Positions 40,401 to 51,742 of a stretch of 64,000 nucleotides of DNA are shown in pieces. The first letter of the stretch is position 1. The number at the start of each line of letters is the position of its first letter. A program made the translations under genes and the position numbers. A model generated the notes under the pieces. That model saw only the letters and a program-made list of their open reading frames with translations. It searched no databases and was not told the origin of the DNA. Origin of the DNA: Pectinophora gossypiella (taxonomy: Eukaryota > Arthropoda > Insecta > Lepidoptera > Gelechiidae); assembly GCF_024362695.1 (NCBI RefSeq), contig NC_065407.1, forward strand, positions 13,020,001-13,084,000. The letters run 5' to 3'.

Positions 40401-43400
40401 CGCGCGCTGATGTGCAATGTTATCGTACATGTTGAGCGTTACATATAGCGCTTAATTGTTGTCTAGTGTCTGTCTCTTTCGCACTAATGATATAACTGCT
40501 TTGTACGAAAGAGACATGGGATATATGGACAATTTTTAACTCACCAACAGATCCGTGAGCGCAAGAACGATTTTCTTCTTGTGCATGGGATGTTTGATAG
40601 CCAGTTCCTTCTCGATGGTGTGGTGCGAGGCGACGGCTATCACGCCGCGCGCGTCAGGGGCTGCGTTGAGCCACGTGCGCGCCGCCGGCACGTACGACTC
40701 TAGGCCGAGACTCTCCAGCCAGCCGCATGTTGTCTCGCAGTCCCATTGTCGCACGTCTGTTGTTTGCCTGAAGGGAAGTTGTTTTTGTAGGACCTCAGAG
40801 GAAAAAATAAGATTGCACTCGAGAAACGCCGTAATTTTCATAGTAGTCCCAATAAGACTTATATGTAAAGAAAAATATGTTGGGCCGCGCATGCGCAGTG
40901 AGCGAGCCTCGCGTGTCCCCGCACGTCAGTTCGTCATACAGCCGCGGTGCCATCAACAAACAGTAGTTACCAGGGCGCGGGTATGTTGGGCCGCGCATGC
41001 GCAGTGAGCGAGGCCCGCGTGTCCCCGCGCGCCAGCTCGTCGCCCTCCAGCCGCACGGAGCCACTACCAAGCCGCGCGCGCACTTCTCGTAGTGAAGGTG
41101 ACGGACTGCCACGTGGTATTGCTTCTTCTTTCTCCGCTGCAATACAAGGTTTAATATCAGATTAAAAACTTCATACTATAGGTTTGTGGATGCAAGCGAG
41201 TAACATTTAAACGTACATACAAAAGCTCACACCCCTTAATCCCTAATGGAGCGGTCAAAAGACAGATGTTTAGATACGAAATTCTAAGATGGATATGATG
41301 ATGGTATGATATCGAATGATCAACCTATTTTGTATAACTTAAACAGCCTATAAGTACGCGACTCCTTGCTGACTTTCAGGACTTTCTTTTCAAATTAAGA
41401 GGATTGATTGAATTGAGCATGCGACTGCCCATATCTGTTTTTTTAAGAATTATAAATCTGTCTATTCGAAAATCGGCCCTTATGAGAATAAATGTTAAAA
41501 TGACCAACACTACACTAGTAGTCTAGTGGAAATACTTAATATGGAAACAATAAACTAGAAATAACATCATCAATTCGCATTGGTTTCTAAGTAGTCTACA
41601 ATATTTCAAAGCTAGCTACATGCATTATTTCTTACTTACAAAACATTAAAAAAGGATAATAGGGCATATAAAAACTTATTTTGGGGTAAAGCCAAAACAT
41701 AGAATAAGGAATAATACAACGTAAGAACGGCAAATCTCCGCTCCCCACCAGCGTCTGAGCTAAGTTTACCCCAGAACGTAGTTTACACTTGAATCATATG
41801 ATGTCTGACGTCACATACACAGATGCGCGTGCACAATGATGTCAATGTGTAGTGTCTGTGTAGAACGAGGTTGTTTGTATGAAGTGTCCGGAGTTTGATT
41901 TAAAACTGGAACCTTAGGAAGCGTCTGAACACGACACGCACCAGAAGAGCAAGCGTTTGCTAGGAACACATGCTGGAGTATCCCCAGAGACCTAAATCTG
42001 GGATCATGAGCATAATGCTCTACTGCGCCGGACACTCCATACAAAAAAGGAATTCTTACCGTGTGCCGCCTTCACGCGTAAATGCGAACAAGACAAGCTC
42101 ACTCCTTAGCGGCTTACCGCCATTTATGAGTAAGACCCAGACGGGGCGAGGTCGGCGCTCGATACGAATTTTGTTCTTAATATTATTCTTTATTCTATAC
42201 CACTAGACAACGGAGTCCAATATCAACACTAAAAAAGCGTCTAAGGACGTCACCGCAACGGAAGGGTAAACTTTACAGCAGCCAGAAACACATGCGGGAG
42301 TATCCCCAGAGACCTAAGTTCGGGAGGGACTGCATCCGTCCGCGTGCCACCACTACGTTGTGTTCTTATTCATCCAAATGCGTTTGTGGTAAAGCCGTTG
42401 ATATTTGAAACTGACACCGTACAAAAGCGAAACAAAAGAGATAAGCGATCACGCTAGGAACACATGCTGGAGTGTCCCCAGAGACCTAGATTCGGGACGG
42501 AATGCCCTCGCCCGCGCGCCACCACCATGTTGTGTTGTTGTTGTTTACCGAACGCCACTCGCGCCTCCGATGTGATGATGGACGAGCGCGGTAGCGATGA
42601 GTACATGTGCGTGTTGCGCTCGATTTGACGCCCGTAGTTCGCTGGTGGGGTCTGAAACGTATAACAAATAGAAAGTTATAAGTAACAGGTTTTTTTAAAC
42701 TGTATTGAGCTAGTTATCCCTTCGCGGGTCGGAAGGTCAGATAAGCAGTAGCTTGCGAAATCTGTCAAATCTTCAGGTTACGTAAGCGGACCCTGTGAAC
42801 ACAGGATTCTCGTAACGCTCGGAGATGATGATGAACAGCTTTTTTTACTAATTTGCCTATTTCTATTAACTTTGAAGTCAGAAAAGTTCATAAGTACAAA
42901 TACTATAAATGTTCATCGCTCATTGAGCATGTGCCTGCATTGACCTGTATTGGGTTGGTTTTTCCTTCCTGGGATTGGAAGGTCAGATAGGCGAAAGCTT
43001 TTTTAAAAGACCGGATCTGTCAGATCTTCAGGTTAGGTGAGCGGACCCAATGATGACGGAGAGAGAATCATGATCAGCTGAGACAGCAGCTGCAACTAGT
43101 GCTAGTACAAGTATTACCCTGGGCGGCGCAGGCCGGGCTACAGGCGTAATATCCGCGGGCGGCGGCGACCGCTCGAGCACGCCGCGCTCAACCGCGCGCA
43201 GCCGCGCCTCGCTTAGCTTCGATAGCAGCTCCAATTTTTGAGTCTCCAGGGACGACCGCTGCAGCATTTCCTGGAAACATAGCACGCGTTTTAGTTTACA
43301 TGGCATCATCGGCGTACTCATTTTTTGCCGCACTTTAGACGTGTTTTCTTACGAACAGAACGCTGCTCTGTTAAGTTTGCATATCAGTATTTATTTGACC

Positions 43401-46400
43401 TAGTCGGAAATACTGATTGATTACCATGTTTTTTTCGGAATTTAGTAAAAGGTTTTAAGTAAAAATTGACGCTTTTCTAGCATACTTCAAGTACCCACTA
43501 AGCTTTAATAAAGAAAATCAGGTCTTTTCAAACCTATCTAAGCGAGAGTTCCTTAAAACAAAGATAAACAAGGACATTTAATAACAGACCTAGATACGTC
43601 CTCAAAAATAACGCGGTATAAGTTCCATGTTTGATATTTAAAAGCGCATATTTATAACCAACATATCGTATCTTCCGTAAATATTGCCGTGCAAGATAAA
43701 CTCCTTATAATCTGCAAAAGCTTTTAACCTATCTAAACAAACAACTCTTCTGGTGTTGAGTTTTCGCTGGCCTATTTTCAAATGGGTCTTTATCAATTAC
43801 ATTTATTACAAAGTTGCCTGCTATCGTACCTCAGTCGTTTAATAAAAAAACCATCTGGCATAGTTCGCGCAATGGACGGCTACACGCTACGCAAGGCGTA
43901 AATGGAGTACCAAAATAGAACTGTTTATTTTCTTTGGCGGTAACTCGTGTGAGTGCTATCGCTGAATTACGTTGGAGAAAACGGATACATAGATACTAGT
44001 TCGAATATGAATGGATAACATATGTGTCTACGGCATAATTTAACAAAAGTAGATCTCGCGGGATTCGTCTAATTTTTCGGGATAAATGCCGAAGCATAAT
44101 ATGACGAGATCCCATTCGAGATTGACGGGATTGTGCGAATACCCTTAAGTTATACCTTTTGTTTTGATTATGCTGATTTCCAAAGAAAACTTAATTATTT
44201 AGTTAGTAATATTGAAGAATAAAGGTTTATGTTTTCTTTCAAAAAATATTTTGTTTTAATTAACCTCAGTATCACAACCAATATACTACCTAGAAACTAC
44301 CTGTCTGATCTTGTAACCCGCGAAGGGAAAACCAGTTCAATACAGTTCCGAAAAAGCATTTCTCTGGAATGTGGGTTTCCTCGCGATGTTTTCCTTCACC
44401 GCTGAGCACGTGATAATCACTATGATCCAAACATAAATTCGAAAACAAATTCGACAATCATTGGTTTAGGCCTGAGCTGGATTCGAACCTGCAACCTCAA
44501 AGTGAGAGGCAAGCGTTCTACCAACTGGGCTACCAGGGCTCCCAGTACAGTAGGTTTTTTTTGACGTGACTCATTGTACATTTGCCGCATATGGCATTAA
44601 CTACTTGGCCGGACAAATGGGGAGCGCTGAAGGCTCTCACCCGGTAGTACAATAGGTCGGTTTAATACAGTACCTACATAACAATAACGAACTTTAAAAA
44701 ATAATAAAGTTTTACCGTGCTCTACAGATTCGCCGAATATCAAAGGTAACAGATTACTAATTATAACAATATCATAATGTACCCATAGATAAAGTAGAAC
44801 ACGTAGAAATCATAATCGCACCAATCGTTCTTGCTAGGTGTGCTTGTAGTCGTTTTAAAAATTACTTATAGCAATTAAGTTTAACAGCAATCTATCATTA
44901 TTGGCACCCTTGTGCGATCTCTCATTCTATACAGGCAGAAACATTAGTCTTAGTATAGGATTTTATTAGCCTTCCAGACAAAATGACTCATCGACGATAG
45001 AAGCCGCAAAATGTGTTCCAGCGGTGGTGTATCAATTAGATAAATGGAAACCTCTGTTAAACAAACGCCAGAGTACCGTGAAATCGCGCATAAATTTAGA
45101 CTGAGCATTGGTAAATACTGTACGATCAACGAAAGCAGAACGATAGAGCTTGTGTATTACATATCTTCACGCCACATTATTTTCAGGGCGAAAAGAACAC
45201 GAATTTTCACGAATTACTATCTGTCATTTCATGAAAAACTGCTTGTACCTATCTATATATGAACACTACAAATAGTACCATAACGTTATGACCCGAACTA
45301 AATCAAGGAATATAAATTTTATGACCACGCAAATTCATATTCGATGCGCTCGCATTTAAAAGCGCAATAATTTAAAGTAAATATGGAAGGATTCCAATTC
45401 CTAGTAAACTACAAATCTGTCTGCACAAGAATTTGCTTAGTTGTGGAATGTAAATCGAAAGTATAAAACACCACCGCATATTTCAAACTGGGCGCAAATG
45501 CAATCGCATCTTATTTGCATCCACACCGCACGCGACATTCACATTTGAATAAAGGAAACAAATCTCATTTAAAACTACTATATCCTGCATTGAAATCCCT
45601 AGAACATTATAAATATGCATATTAGCATACGTCATAAAGTTACTTATTAACAGGAGTTTTTAAAACTCGTCTATCCCCGTGGAATTACTAGAGAACCCAT
45701 ATTTATTCAAACAATTTAATAAAGTCTAGTCAATGGACCGACGTGGAATGGTTTGCGTTGATTAAATTTGTGATTTCCAAAAGCGGAATTTGATATTATT
45801 AAATAATAATATTGTATAAACGCATTAATTTCTCGCAGGGTCTAAAATTTGTCTAACATGAGTCATAAATAGTATTTCAACATTTCGGTAGGTTGAACCT
45901 ACAGGTTTAGACTATGCGTACGAATATTGAACAACCTAAAGCGTTGAGTAATAGCGTGATGAATGATATTAGGTAAGGTTTGCGGAGACGGGACGGGGGC
46001 GAGTAGAAACACGGCCCACACCAATCATGATTATTCAATAGCTCATTCATACCGGGATCCAGGCCGAATGCTAAGGAGTTAACCACTTAGTACTACTGCG
46101 GAATAATTGACTTAACAGATCTCAGTGGAACGGCTCTTAGAGTCATTTTGCACCGGTTACTAGGCGAGACATATTAAAAATGTAAACCTTATTCCTATGC
46201 ATTTTGCACTTTAATCACGTTAGTGTCTATTTTCAGTTGAACGCCTCATTACATTGTAAAATCAACTTTACCATCGCGTTCTATTTGCAACGAATTAGGA
46301 AGATCTGGATAGCATCACTCGCCGTTCTCACAAGGGTGTTGTTTGATCCTCGCAGACATTGTTATTTGTGGAGGAAAGCAAACATGTCGGCGAACAATAC

Positions 46401-49400
46401 AAGCTCGCCGGAGACTGCCCGAGTTTCTAAGTAGGGAGAAGTTTCAATGGAACCAATCTAACTGGTACTTGCTGAATGCTTCTTCATATAACCACTGAAG
46501 AGTTTCTTATTATATTCTCCTAACTTTCATTCAAATCGTACCTACCTATTTCATAGTGAACTGGCTTTCCGCCCGCGTGGATTTAAGTTATATATAGCGG
46601 TAAGTAAGTAGGTACACCTACACTAAGTCCATGCCCCGTAAATACGGATTACTGACTGGATTTCGATGTACCTGTGTGCTTCATCCAAATAGGCCCGAAC
46701 AGAGTCCGCTTACCGAACCTGACTATTTGACAGGTCCTGTTTTTTACAGAAGCGACTGTCTGTCTGACCTTCCAACCCGCGAAGGGAAAACCAGCCCAAT
46801 ACAGGTTAGGTCACATACCTCCGAAAATGCATTTCTCGAGAATGTGGGGTTTAGGTGAGAAAAAATAACAGACAGGCAGATTTCGTTTCGCATTCATGAT
46901 AGTAGTTGTAATGTTTTTATCAAATCATTGTAAATTGCTTTTACACCATTATGAAAAGACCTTGTGCCAATTCAAAGGTCACTTACACCACACGCTAGGT
47001 CTCATTCTAGTGTTGCTCGATAATCGACTGTATATCGATTAATAGTCGACTATTTCTATCTATAATATCGATACTATCGTTTGTAAAATAATTCTTTTGT
47101 AAATTAATTGCAATACTCTATAATGCATCGATGGGATCGTTTATATCTAACAGTTATTAGATTTTAATGAAATTAAAAATAATATAATTGTAGAATTTCT
47201 AGTATCGATTATAAGCATATCGATATTTAGGGGTAAATAATCGAATAATCAATAATTCGTACTTTTTTTATCTCATTCGCACTTTTGGTTTCTTTGATGT
47301 AATATTTAGCACTCGTGGCTTCTAATTTACTTTCAATTACATAGACGTACAAGGAAAATAATCATATTCCTGTCGTCATGACATTTCCGTAAGTTTATTT
47401 TTTTTTTACTTGCAAAACGGTAAACAATATACCGCACGGCTGTATTTTTACTTAGGTACCTACGGACATTATTTATGTATAGATACGTTTATTTCATAAA
47501 GAAATCGCTGTGCTAAAACTAGAAGGAATTAATAGGTACCTACCTAACCTACCTACCTATTTAATTGTGATTATCACGTCATTAAATAAATAAAACATGA
47601 GCTGTAAATATATCAAAACATTCCGGTAAGTGCCCGGTACTTTAGTAAAGCCATATTTATTAAGAATTGAGTAAGTATCATTATTTTTCTGTTTCATTCA
47701 TGTAAGTAATGGTGGAGTATGCTCCATACCTCTTCCGGTCGATTGACAGGCTTGTGCCCAGCAGAGGGGTTTATATAGTTTTAAAGTACCTAGGTAACGT
47801 GTCAAATGTATCGCGGTGCACCCCGCGGCTCGCCTCCGGCCCGGTTTAGACCACCCTTTCGTTGAACTTTCGTTGTTAACAATAGGCTATATATTTACGT
47901 ATGTCATGTTTACTTGTGTAAGTATTTTCTTGATACGGACCGTACGAGTTTTTATAGTACCTATAACATACACGAAAATATCTAAAGACGGCAATGATTG
48001 TCCACGTTACAAAAGTCGAATATTCAATATACCGAGTAGCTAAAATACTGACCTCTGTTAAGAGTTGAGTGTTGAGTATGTTCCCTGATACTTCTTCTGT
48101 CGTGTGGGTTGTGAGGGGGTTACCAACCTCGTTAACCCTTGCGCCAGGGTTATTCCTTGATACTGACATGAACGAGCATCGCCATCTTTATATTATCATA
48201 ATCTTTACCTTCTGCAGCCGCTGTTCGGCGTCATCAAGCCTCTGTCGCGCGTCATGGAGAGCCCTTTCTAGATCGGACATCTTCTCACTCTGCGCCGCAA
48301 TCTGTTCCGATAACACTTGCACCTGCAGTTGCAGACTTTCCTTATCCGCTTCTAACCGCCGCACGCGCTCCTCCGCATCGTTCTGTAAAACAAAACGACC
48401 ACATTAGAAATTGACATCTCAATAAAAATAGAAGAATAGTTTACAAGCTTTTCACACCCTTTATTAACTGTTAAATTTTTTAATCAAAACTTAAATCGAA
48501 CACTAAATGACAAGTTAAATACTTAGTAAAATTGGAAATGCTGGACGCGACGCATTAGAAGAGGTATTTTATTTACTTATAGGATTCTTTTTTCTTGTTA
48601 ATTATTGTGTGTGTAATAATAATTATAGTAAAATACGAAGATCTTGTTGCAGTTCAAAATCACCACGCCACACCCACAAAACAATCGCAGAAAGCCTTGA
48701 ACTTGACGCCACGTTCACTGTGGTTTCATTTCGTCGCTTGCGTGATGTTCGCGTGACATAATTACTTTAAATCGGCGAGCGAGTGGCCGGAATATAAATA
48801 ACGCTTAACCGTAAGTGCAATTTCATGATTGGAATTTCTTTATACCTTGTAGGTTCGTGCGGGTACGGGCGGTAGCGATGGGTGTGAGGGCCATGAGCGG
48901 TCGTGCATGCAGCAGGGCGGTGGCGCGGGCGGCCCGTGACACCAGCACATCGGTGGCCACCACGGGGTTGGACCACCCTCTGGCCAACGGAAATGTTCGT
49001 ACGAATTCCATCGCCTTTGCAGTTCCGGAGACGCTTCTTCGGGTCGCGAGCGACGCGGCCGCGGTGACGCGCGCACGCTACACGGGTGAGACGGGTGCTG
49101 AGGCGGTTTCGATGACATCGACGATCTAGACTTCCGATCGCGATCGCTGCGATCGCCCGGAGTCCGTCGCCTCCTATCCAAACTAGCAGACGAGTATTCT
49201 TCGGCTCGAGTCTCCATCGAAATAGGTTCGCCTATATCTTCTCCCATGTCTTCCGGCGGCATCCACTTGAAACTATCATCTCTGCGTGTAGAATTATCCA
49301 GCCGCCTACTCGGTGTCAATGTGCGATAATCGGCGTCGGCACGTCCGGGTTCATATTCTTGTTCATCCGAGTCAACGTCACTGGAGGAACTGGACTCCGT

Positions 49401-50734
49401 GTCGGAGGAGTCAGCGCGGGCCGCGACGACCGCACCGTCAGGCCACTTAGTGCATTTGACTGTCGCCTCTTCAGGACTATCCGAGTCGCCGCCTGTGACG
49501 AGATAATGGGTCAACAATTTGTCGGTGCGGCAGCGTCATGTCGCGCGAGTACCGACTCAACTCACCCATGGGCGAGTACATGTAGGAGCGCACGGCGGGG
49601 TGCACGTAGCCCGCCGGGCGCTCCTCTTCCTCGTCGAAGGGCTCCGTCAGGAACTCGCGATCGGACATGAGGCTCCGCACAAACGACACTGCGCGACAAA
49701 TTCTCTGTACGAGTCACCGATGTGTCTCTATTTAAAGTTTGGCCGCGTTCCAATATTATACTACATCAGTGACTCGTCCACTGACCATGAATTACGTACT
49801 CTCGTGTGGGGGCGGCTCCTCACTGGACTGAACGGAAGCGGAGTCGTGTTCAGATGCCTCGGACGCGGTGGACACCGGACGCTCGCTGCACCCCGACGCT
49901 CGCCGCGAACACTCGTCGTGTTCTTCCCTTATAGTTCGCGGGACATTTCTAGCTTCCGCGGAGGTCGGTCGGCGTTTGATCGCGCGAGATTTCTCCTCGA
50001 TCGCGGTTCGGTTGTGCAACGCCGCTATGGTGGCGGCTACGAGTGAGCCCCCGCGGCCGAGCTCACGCATGTTTTACTTCAAAATGAACGCCGTACAAAC
50101 GAATACGGCCGACGCCCGCGCCCGGAAATAGATCGCGGTATGGGCGCCTGATGCATTCCGAACACCCTTCGCTCTTTGATCCGCGTTTTATTAGAGAAAA
50201 CAGAAATAAAAAACACTCATTGAGTAAACAAACACATTCCTGATTATGTAAATACGGGTATTATATCCATTCCAGGCCGAAAACTTATTAGAGTATTTCG
50301 TTTGTTGTTATGCAGTACACACAATACACATTTATCACACTTGATACAGCGCGTAAGCAGGGTCGGCGGCGCGGCGCGGCGTGGCGTGCGTCGCGATGCA
50401 CTCAGGCTGGCGCACTCACCGGCATGTAGTTGACGCCTTCATACAGCGAGCGGCGGCGCCCCCACCGACCACTTTCGTCCTCGCCTTCGTACGCCGCTTC
50501 AGCGTATATCTCTACATCGTACAGTCCCCATGTACGTGCCGGGTCGAAGTTCGTTTCACATTCGACATGTCCGACAAAGTCGGGGTTGAAAGGCGGTTGC
50601 GGTGGGTAGTAGGGCGGGGCGCTCGGTTCAATTAGCTGCAACTCTCGCCGTCCACAGCGTGTGTTCAGACAGTTCATTGTTCCTGCTGTATTTCTCCTAT
50701 GCCTGCCTACCAAAATACTTGATATATTAGACAT
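34393..50734 (-). CDS. liprin-beta: Liprin-beta (LAR-interacting scaffold), about 15 exons, about 989 aa
   Basis: Scaffold protein with an N-terminal coiled coil and three C-terminal SAM domains, partner of liprin-alpha at synapses and adhesion sites. Model, 5' to 3': 50734-50420, 50061-49800, 49688-49566, 49492-48846, 48382-48209, 43270-43118, 42651-42549, 41136-40971, 40767-40545, 39624-39414, 39037-38846, 38406-38295, 37833-37737, 36384-36268, 34467-34393. The phases agree throughout. The coiled coil is at 450-545, with 'SSLETQKLEL' typical of the family. SAM1 is at about 655-720 (IKHPMHKKK), SAM2 at about 735-800, and SAM3 at about 835-895 (HRVMQWLKEIDLAEYAPNLRG, then LEPRFTAELL). The core from 48382 to 36268 is secure. 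The four N-terminal exons encode an unusual Ser/Arg/Asp-rich disordered region; the 50061 acceptor is weak. The last exon is chosen by phase and splice quality only. The start at 50734 is the first ATG after an in-frame stop. SAM exons are very GC-rich. Confidence 0.85.
34646..34864. repeat. Long inverted repeat, 64-bp arms, one mismatch
   Basis: The left arm (34646-34709) and right arm (34801-34864) are inverse copies differing at one base, around a 91-bp spacer. The arms include 'ccgcgtttaaatggggatat' and the inverse 'atccccatttaaacgcggta'. The spacer holds 'gtgatcatggcacttgcaac'. Near-perfect arms imply recent formation. It may belong to a retroelement with inverted ends (Penelope-like), but no coding sequence is present to test that. 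Confidence 0.85.
35278..35520. mobile_element. TIR element, copy B, in liprin-beta last intron
   Basis: It shares ends and interior with copy A at 33270-33625: 'tgtaggcggcagcactgttg' at the left, 'caaaatttaagaacgctcaa' at the right, and 'gctaaaattcgtgataaatt' inside. It is shorter by an internal deletion. Confidence 0.75.
35862..36165 (+). mobile_element. Near full-length tRNA-derived SINE
   Basis: The head carries a tRNA A box (tgtagtggttagagcgttgg) and B box (ggttcgatccc), the internal RNA polymerase III promoter. The body holds 'cttgaatcacctgattgtcc' and 'cttcggagggcacgttaagc', and the tail 'ggcctgtgcccagcagtggg'. It is the best copy for defining this family. The tail motif matches the last codons of the RTE LINE at 57975-58008. 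It lies in the last liprin-beta intron, antisense to the gene. Confidence 0.85.
36525..36655 (+). repeat. SINE tail fragment
   Basis: It holds 'ggtggagtatgctccatacc', then 'cctgtgcccagcagtgggac' and a (atgtt)n end. The head is missing. It lies in the liprin-beta intron upstream of exon 36384-36268. Confidence 0.75.
36868..37415. mobile_element. DNA transposon remnant with perfect 22-bp terminal inverted repeats
   Basis: 36868-36889 (gacgacaggtcgacatggca...) and 37394-37415 are exact inverses. The 548-bp element holds one 83-codon ORF on the minus strand. No clear target duplication is seen, so the true ends may lie slightly outside. It lies in the liprin-beta intron between exons 37833-37737 and 36384-36268. 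Confidence 0.8.
36991..37242 (-). pseudogene. Reduced transposase-like ORF, 83 aa
   Basis: Start ATG at 37240-37242, stop at 36991. The protein begins MATVVSSSRVQAKKP, then has NWSNFEKHVQNLENEYWEKD and an acidic Ser/Asp tail (DTSDEDSLS...DDSDE). A short 'W...HV...E..Y/FW' segment followed by an acidic tail resembles the C-terminus of DDE transposases of insect mariner-like or related elements, as I recall them. The catalytic core is absent. The likeliest reading is an internally deleted copy that joined the first and last parts of a transposase frame. The small chance of a genuine nested gene remains. Confidence 0.5.
37571..37720. repeat. Dispersed repeat ('agaataaggaataata...agaacggtaactc' family)
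   Basis: It shares 'catagaataatgaataatac' and 'tagaacggtaactctccgcc' with 30036-30100, 41695-41760 and, inverted, 42040-42206 and 52661-52885. It ends 17 bp from liprin-beta exon 37833-37737, on the donor side. Confidence 0.65.
37885..38155 (-). repeat. SINE with degenerate tRNA head, antisense
   Basis: Inverse of the 'ggttggaaggtcagacagg' family. Its promoter end carries the inverse B box 'ggattcgaacctgcgacc' and 'ggcaagcgttctaccaacta'. It lies between liprin-beta exons 38406-38295 and 37833-37737. Confidence 0.8.
38560..38800. repeat. Fold-back element of the 'gtgacatcgtaacg' family
   Basis: It carries 'ttcacttgatataaactgag', 'atcatggtctgaatcatccc' and 'gttttcgttacgatgtcact', then a second partial end repeating 'atggtctgaatcatccctct' and 'tgttacgatgtcactaacg'. 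This is the same family as 19334-19760 and 22546-22745. Confidence 0.7.
40876..40936 (-). repeat. Diverged duplicate of part of a liprin-beta exon
   Basis: About 60 bp match 40982-41042, the 3' part of exon 41136-40971, with roughly eight differences. The shared part begins tatgttgggccgcgcatgcg. The duplicate lies in the following intron, 106 bp away, and lacks its own acceptor. Confidence 0.8.
41695..42206. repeat. Compound repeat with inverted ends in a liprin-beta intron
   Basis: The left end 'agaataaggaataatacaac' faces the right end 'attattctttattctatac'. The right half (about 42010-42206) holds 'ggacactccatacaaaaaag' and 'cgtgtgccgccttcacgcg', shared with 52661-52885. Confidence 0.6.
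41959..42497 (+). repeat. Three dispersed copies of a 45-bp motif
   Basis: 41959-42003, 42281-42325 and 42453-42497 share 'ggaacacatgctggagtatc' and 'cccagagacctaaattcggg' with few changes. Copies 2 and 3 also share the following 45 bases, ending 'ccaccaccatgttgtgtt'. Copy 3 ends about 50 bp from the liprin-beta exon at 42549. Confidence 0.8.
42715..43075 (+). repeat. Two partial SINE bodies in tandem
   Basis: Fragments at 42715-42835 and 42935-43075 each hold the 'ggaaggtcagata...aggttacgtaagcggacc' core of the 413-650 family. Both lack heads. They lie in the liprin-beta intron between exons 43270-43118 and 42651-42549. Confidence 0.7.
44290..44547 (-). mobile_element. Full tRNA-derived SINE, antisense
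   Basis: Read on the minus strand, it starts with a tRNA-like head: 'tagcccagttggtagaacgc' (A box) and 'aggttcgaatccagc' (B box). 'taaaccaatgattgtcgaat' follows, then the body with 'cacgtgctcagcggtgaagg', 'aaacccacattccag' and 'ggttacaagatcagacagg'. It defines the complete promoter-to-body order of the commonest SINE here. Confidence 0.85.
46690..46860 (-). repeat. SINE body fragment, antisense
   Basis: Inverse of the 'ggttggaaggtcagacagg' core, containing 'ccttccaacccgcgaaggga' and 'tgcatttctcgagaatgtgg'. It is truncated at both ends. Confidence 0.75.
47010..47265. repeat. Palindrome-rich AT block
   Basis: It is full of ATCGAT-centred words such as 'ctcgataatcgactgtatat', 'cgattaatagtcgactat' and 'aatcgaataatcaataattc'. 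It resembles the block at 6625-6735 and is probably a degenerate AT-rich MITE. Confidence 0.5.
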
Positions 50735-51742
50735 TTTAAATACCTTAAAAACTTGCCTCTTAAAAGTAATTTAAATGTTTTGACACTTATAACTTCTGCA
50801 CCATAAACTGCAAATGATGCACGTATAAAGACGTGAAAGTTTGTTTATATATTAACTTGATCAAGACGAACATAAAGTCATAATAGTTATGTTTATAGTT
50901 GGCGGCGGTTTTCATAACATGGGAATGACATTTCATCGAGAAGACGGAGAACGTAAGCTCCCCTCGTCTCGGAAATAGAACGACAGCTGTTCCGTTGGGA
51001 ATATCCGATAAAAGCGCGATTTTAATGCTCAACTGGGTGGCACACGTGTGCCTATAGCCCTAAAATAGTGAAGTTATAATGTCTTTACGATATTCGACAA
51101 CTTTACGGCGCCTACGTCTTCTTTGTAACTTTAGTTTTTGATCTGAATCGTTATGAAACACTGACTGCCATCTTTAATTTTGATTGATAGATGAGAATTG
51201 CACACACAAATTCCTTACAAGAGTATGTCAGATAACATGTTTCTTTTTATTACAATCTCGCTAAACTTGCTATTAAAAAAGAAGAAAAGCAATCAATTTT
51301 CAGGTTAATACATACTCCGACTAATGGATACAATTAAAAATACATTATGGTTGTGAGTTACCGTGGAATGTTCACATTGAGATAATGAAATCAGCACTCG
51401 CCGCAACGCGATACTGTGATATTAATTACATACTAGTAAACACGATGCAATATGCATCTCTCATTACCTCGACAGAAAGAATCTAGAGATCGGTGCTGTA
51501 AAACTGCAATTACGCACTCTTCGTGGTTGCATATATAACATGAAAAACCCAAAACATTTTAATTATCACAGCTAATGGGGAGGCAATCGGTAACCGAGAA
51601 TTCACGCTATTCATGTTCGATAAACACTACATTATGTTACACCTTAAATTACATTACATATTCGAAGAGGGAATTACCTACATATTAATTGTCCGACTGA
51701 CAGGGATATTGTGTTTGATTGTGTTACCTTACCACCCAAAAT

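Larger units (their letters stand above)
43271..48208. other. 4.9-kb liprin-beta intron, no exon or gene recognised
   Basis: It is mostly AT-rich. It contains the full antisense SINE at 44290-44547, a SINE fragment at 46690-46860, a palindrome-rich block at 47010-47265 and SINE tails at 47705-47775 and 48085-48170. Small open frames between 45044 and 46434 have no coding features. An alternative liprin-beta first exon could hide here unseen. Confidence 0.5.

Noticed and set aside
41959..42497. Interpretation of the 45-bp motif as a satellite array
   Set aside because: The spacing between copies is 322 and 172 bp with unrelated sequence between the first two, so it is a dispersed repeat and not a regular tandem array.
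45044..46434. Small plus-strand ORFs as genes or liprin-beta exons
   Set aside because: They are short and AT-rich, on the strand opposite the gene, without splice-site or domain support.
49359..50131. Long plus-strand open frames opposite the liprin-beta N-terminal exons
   Set aside because: They are antisense shadows of GC-rich coding exons and have no splice structure or recognisable domain of their own.
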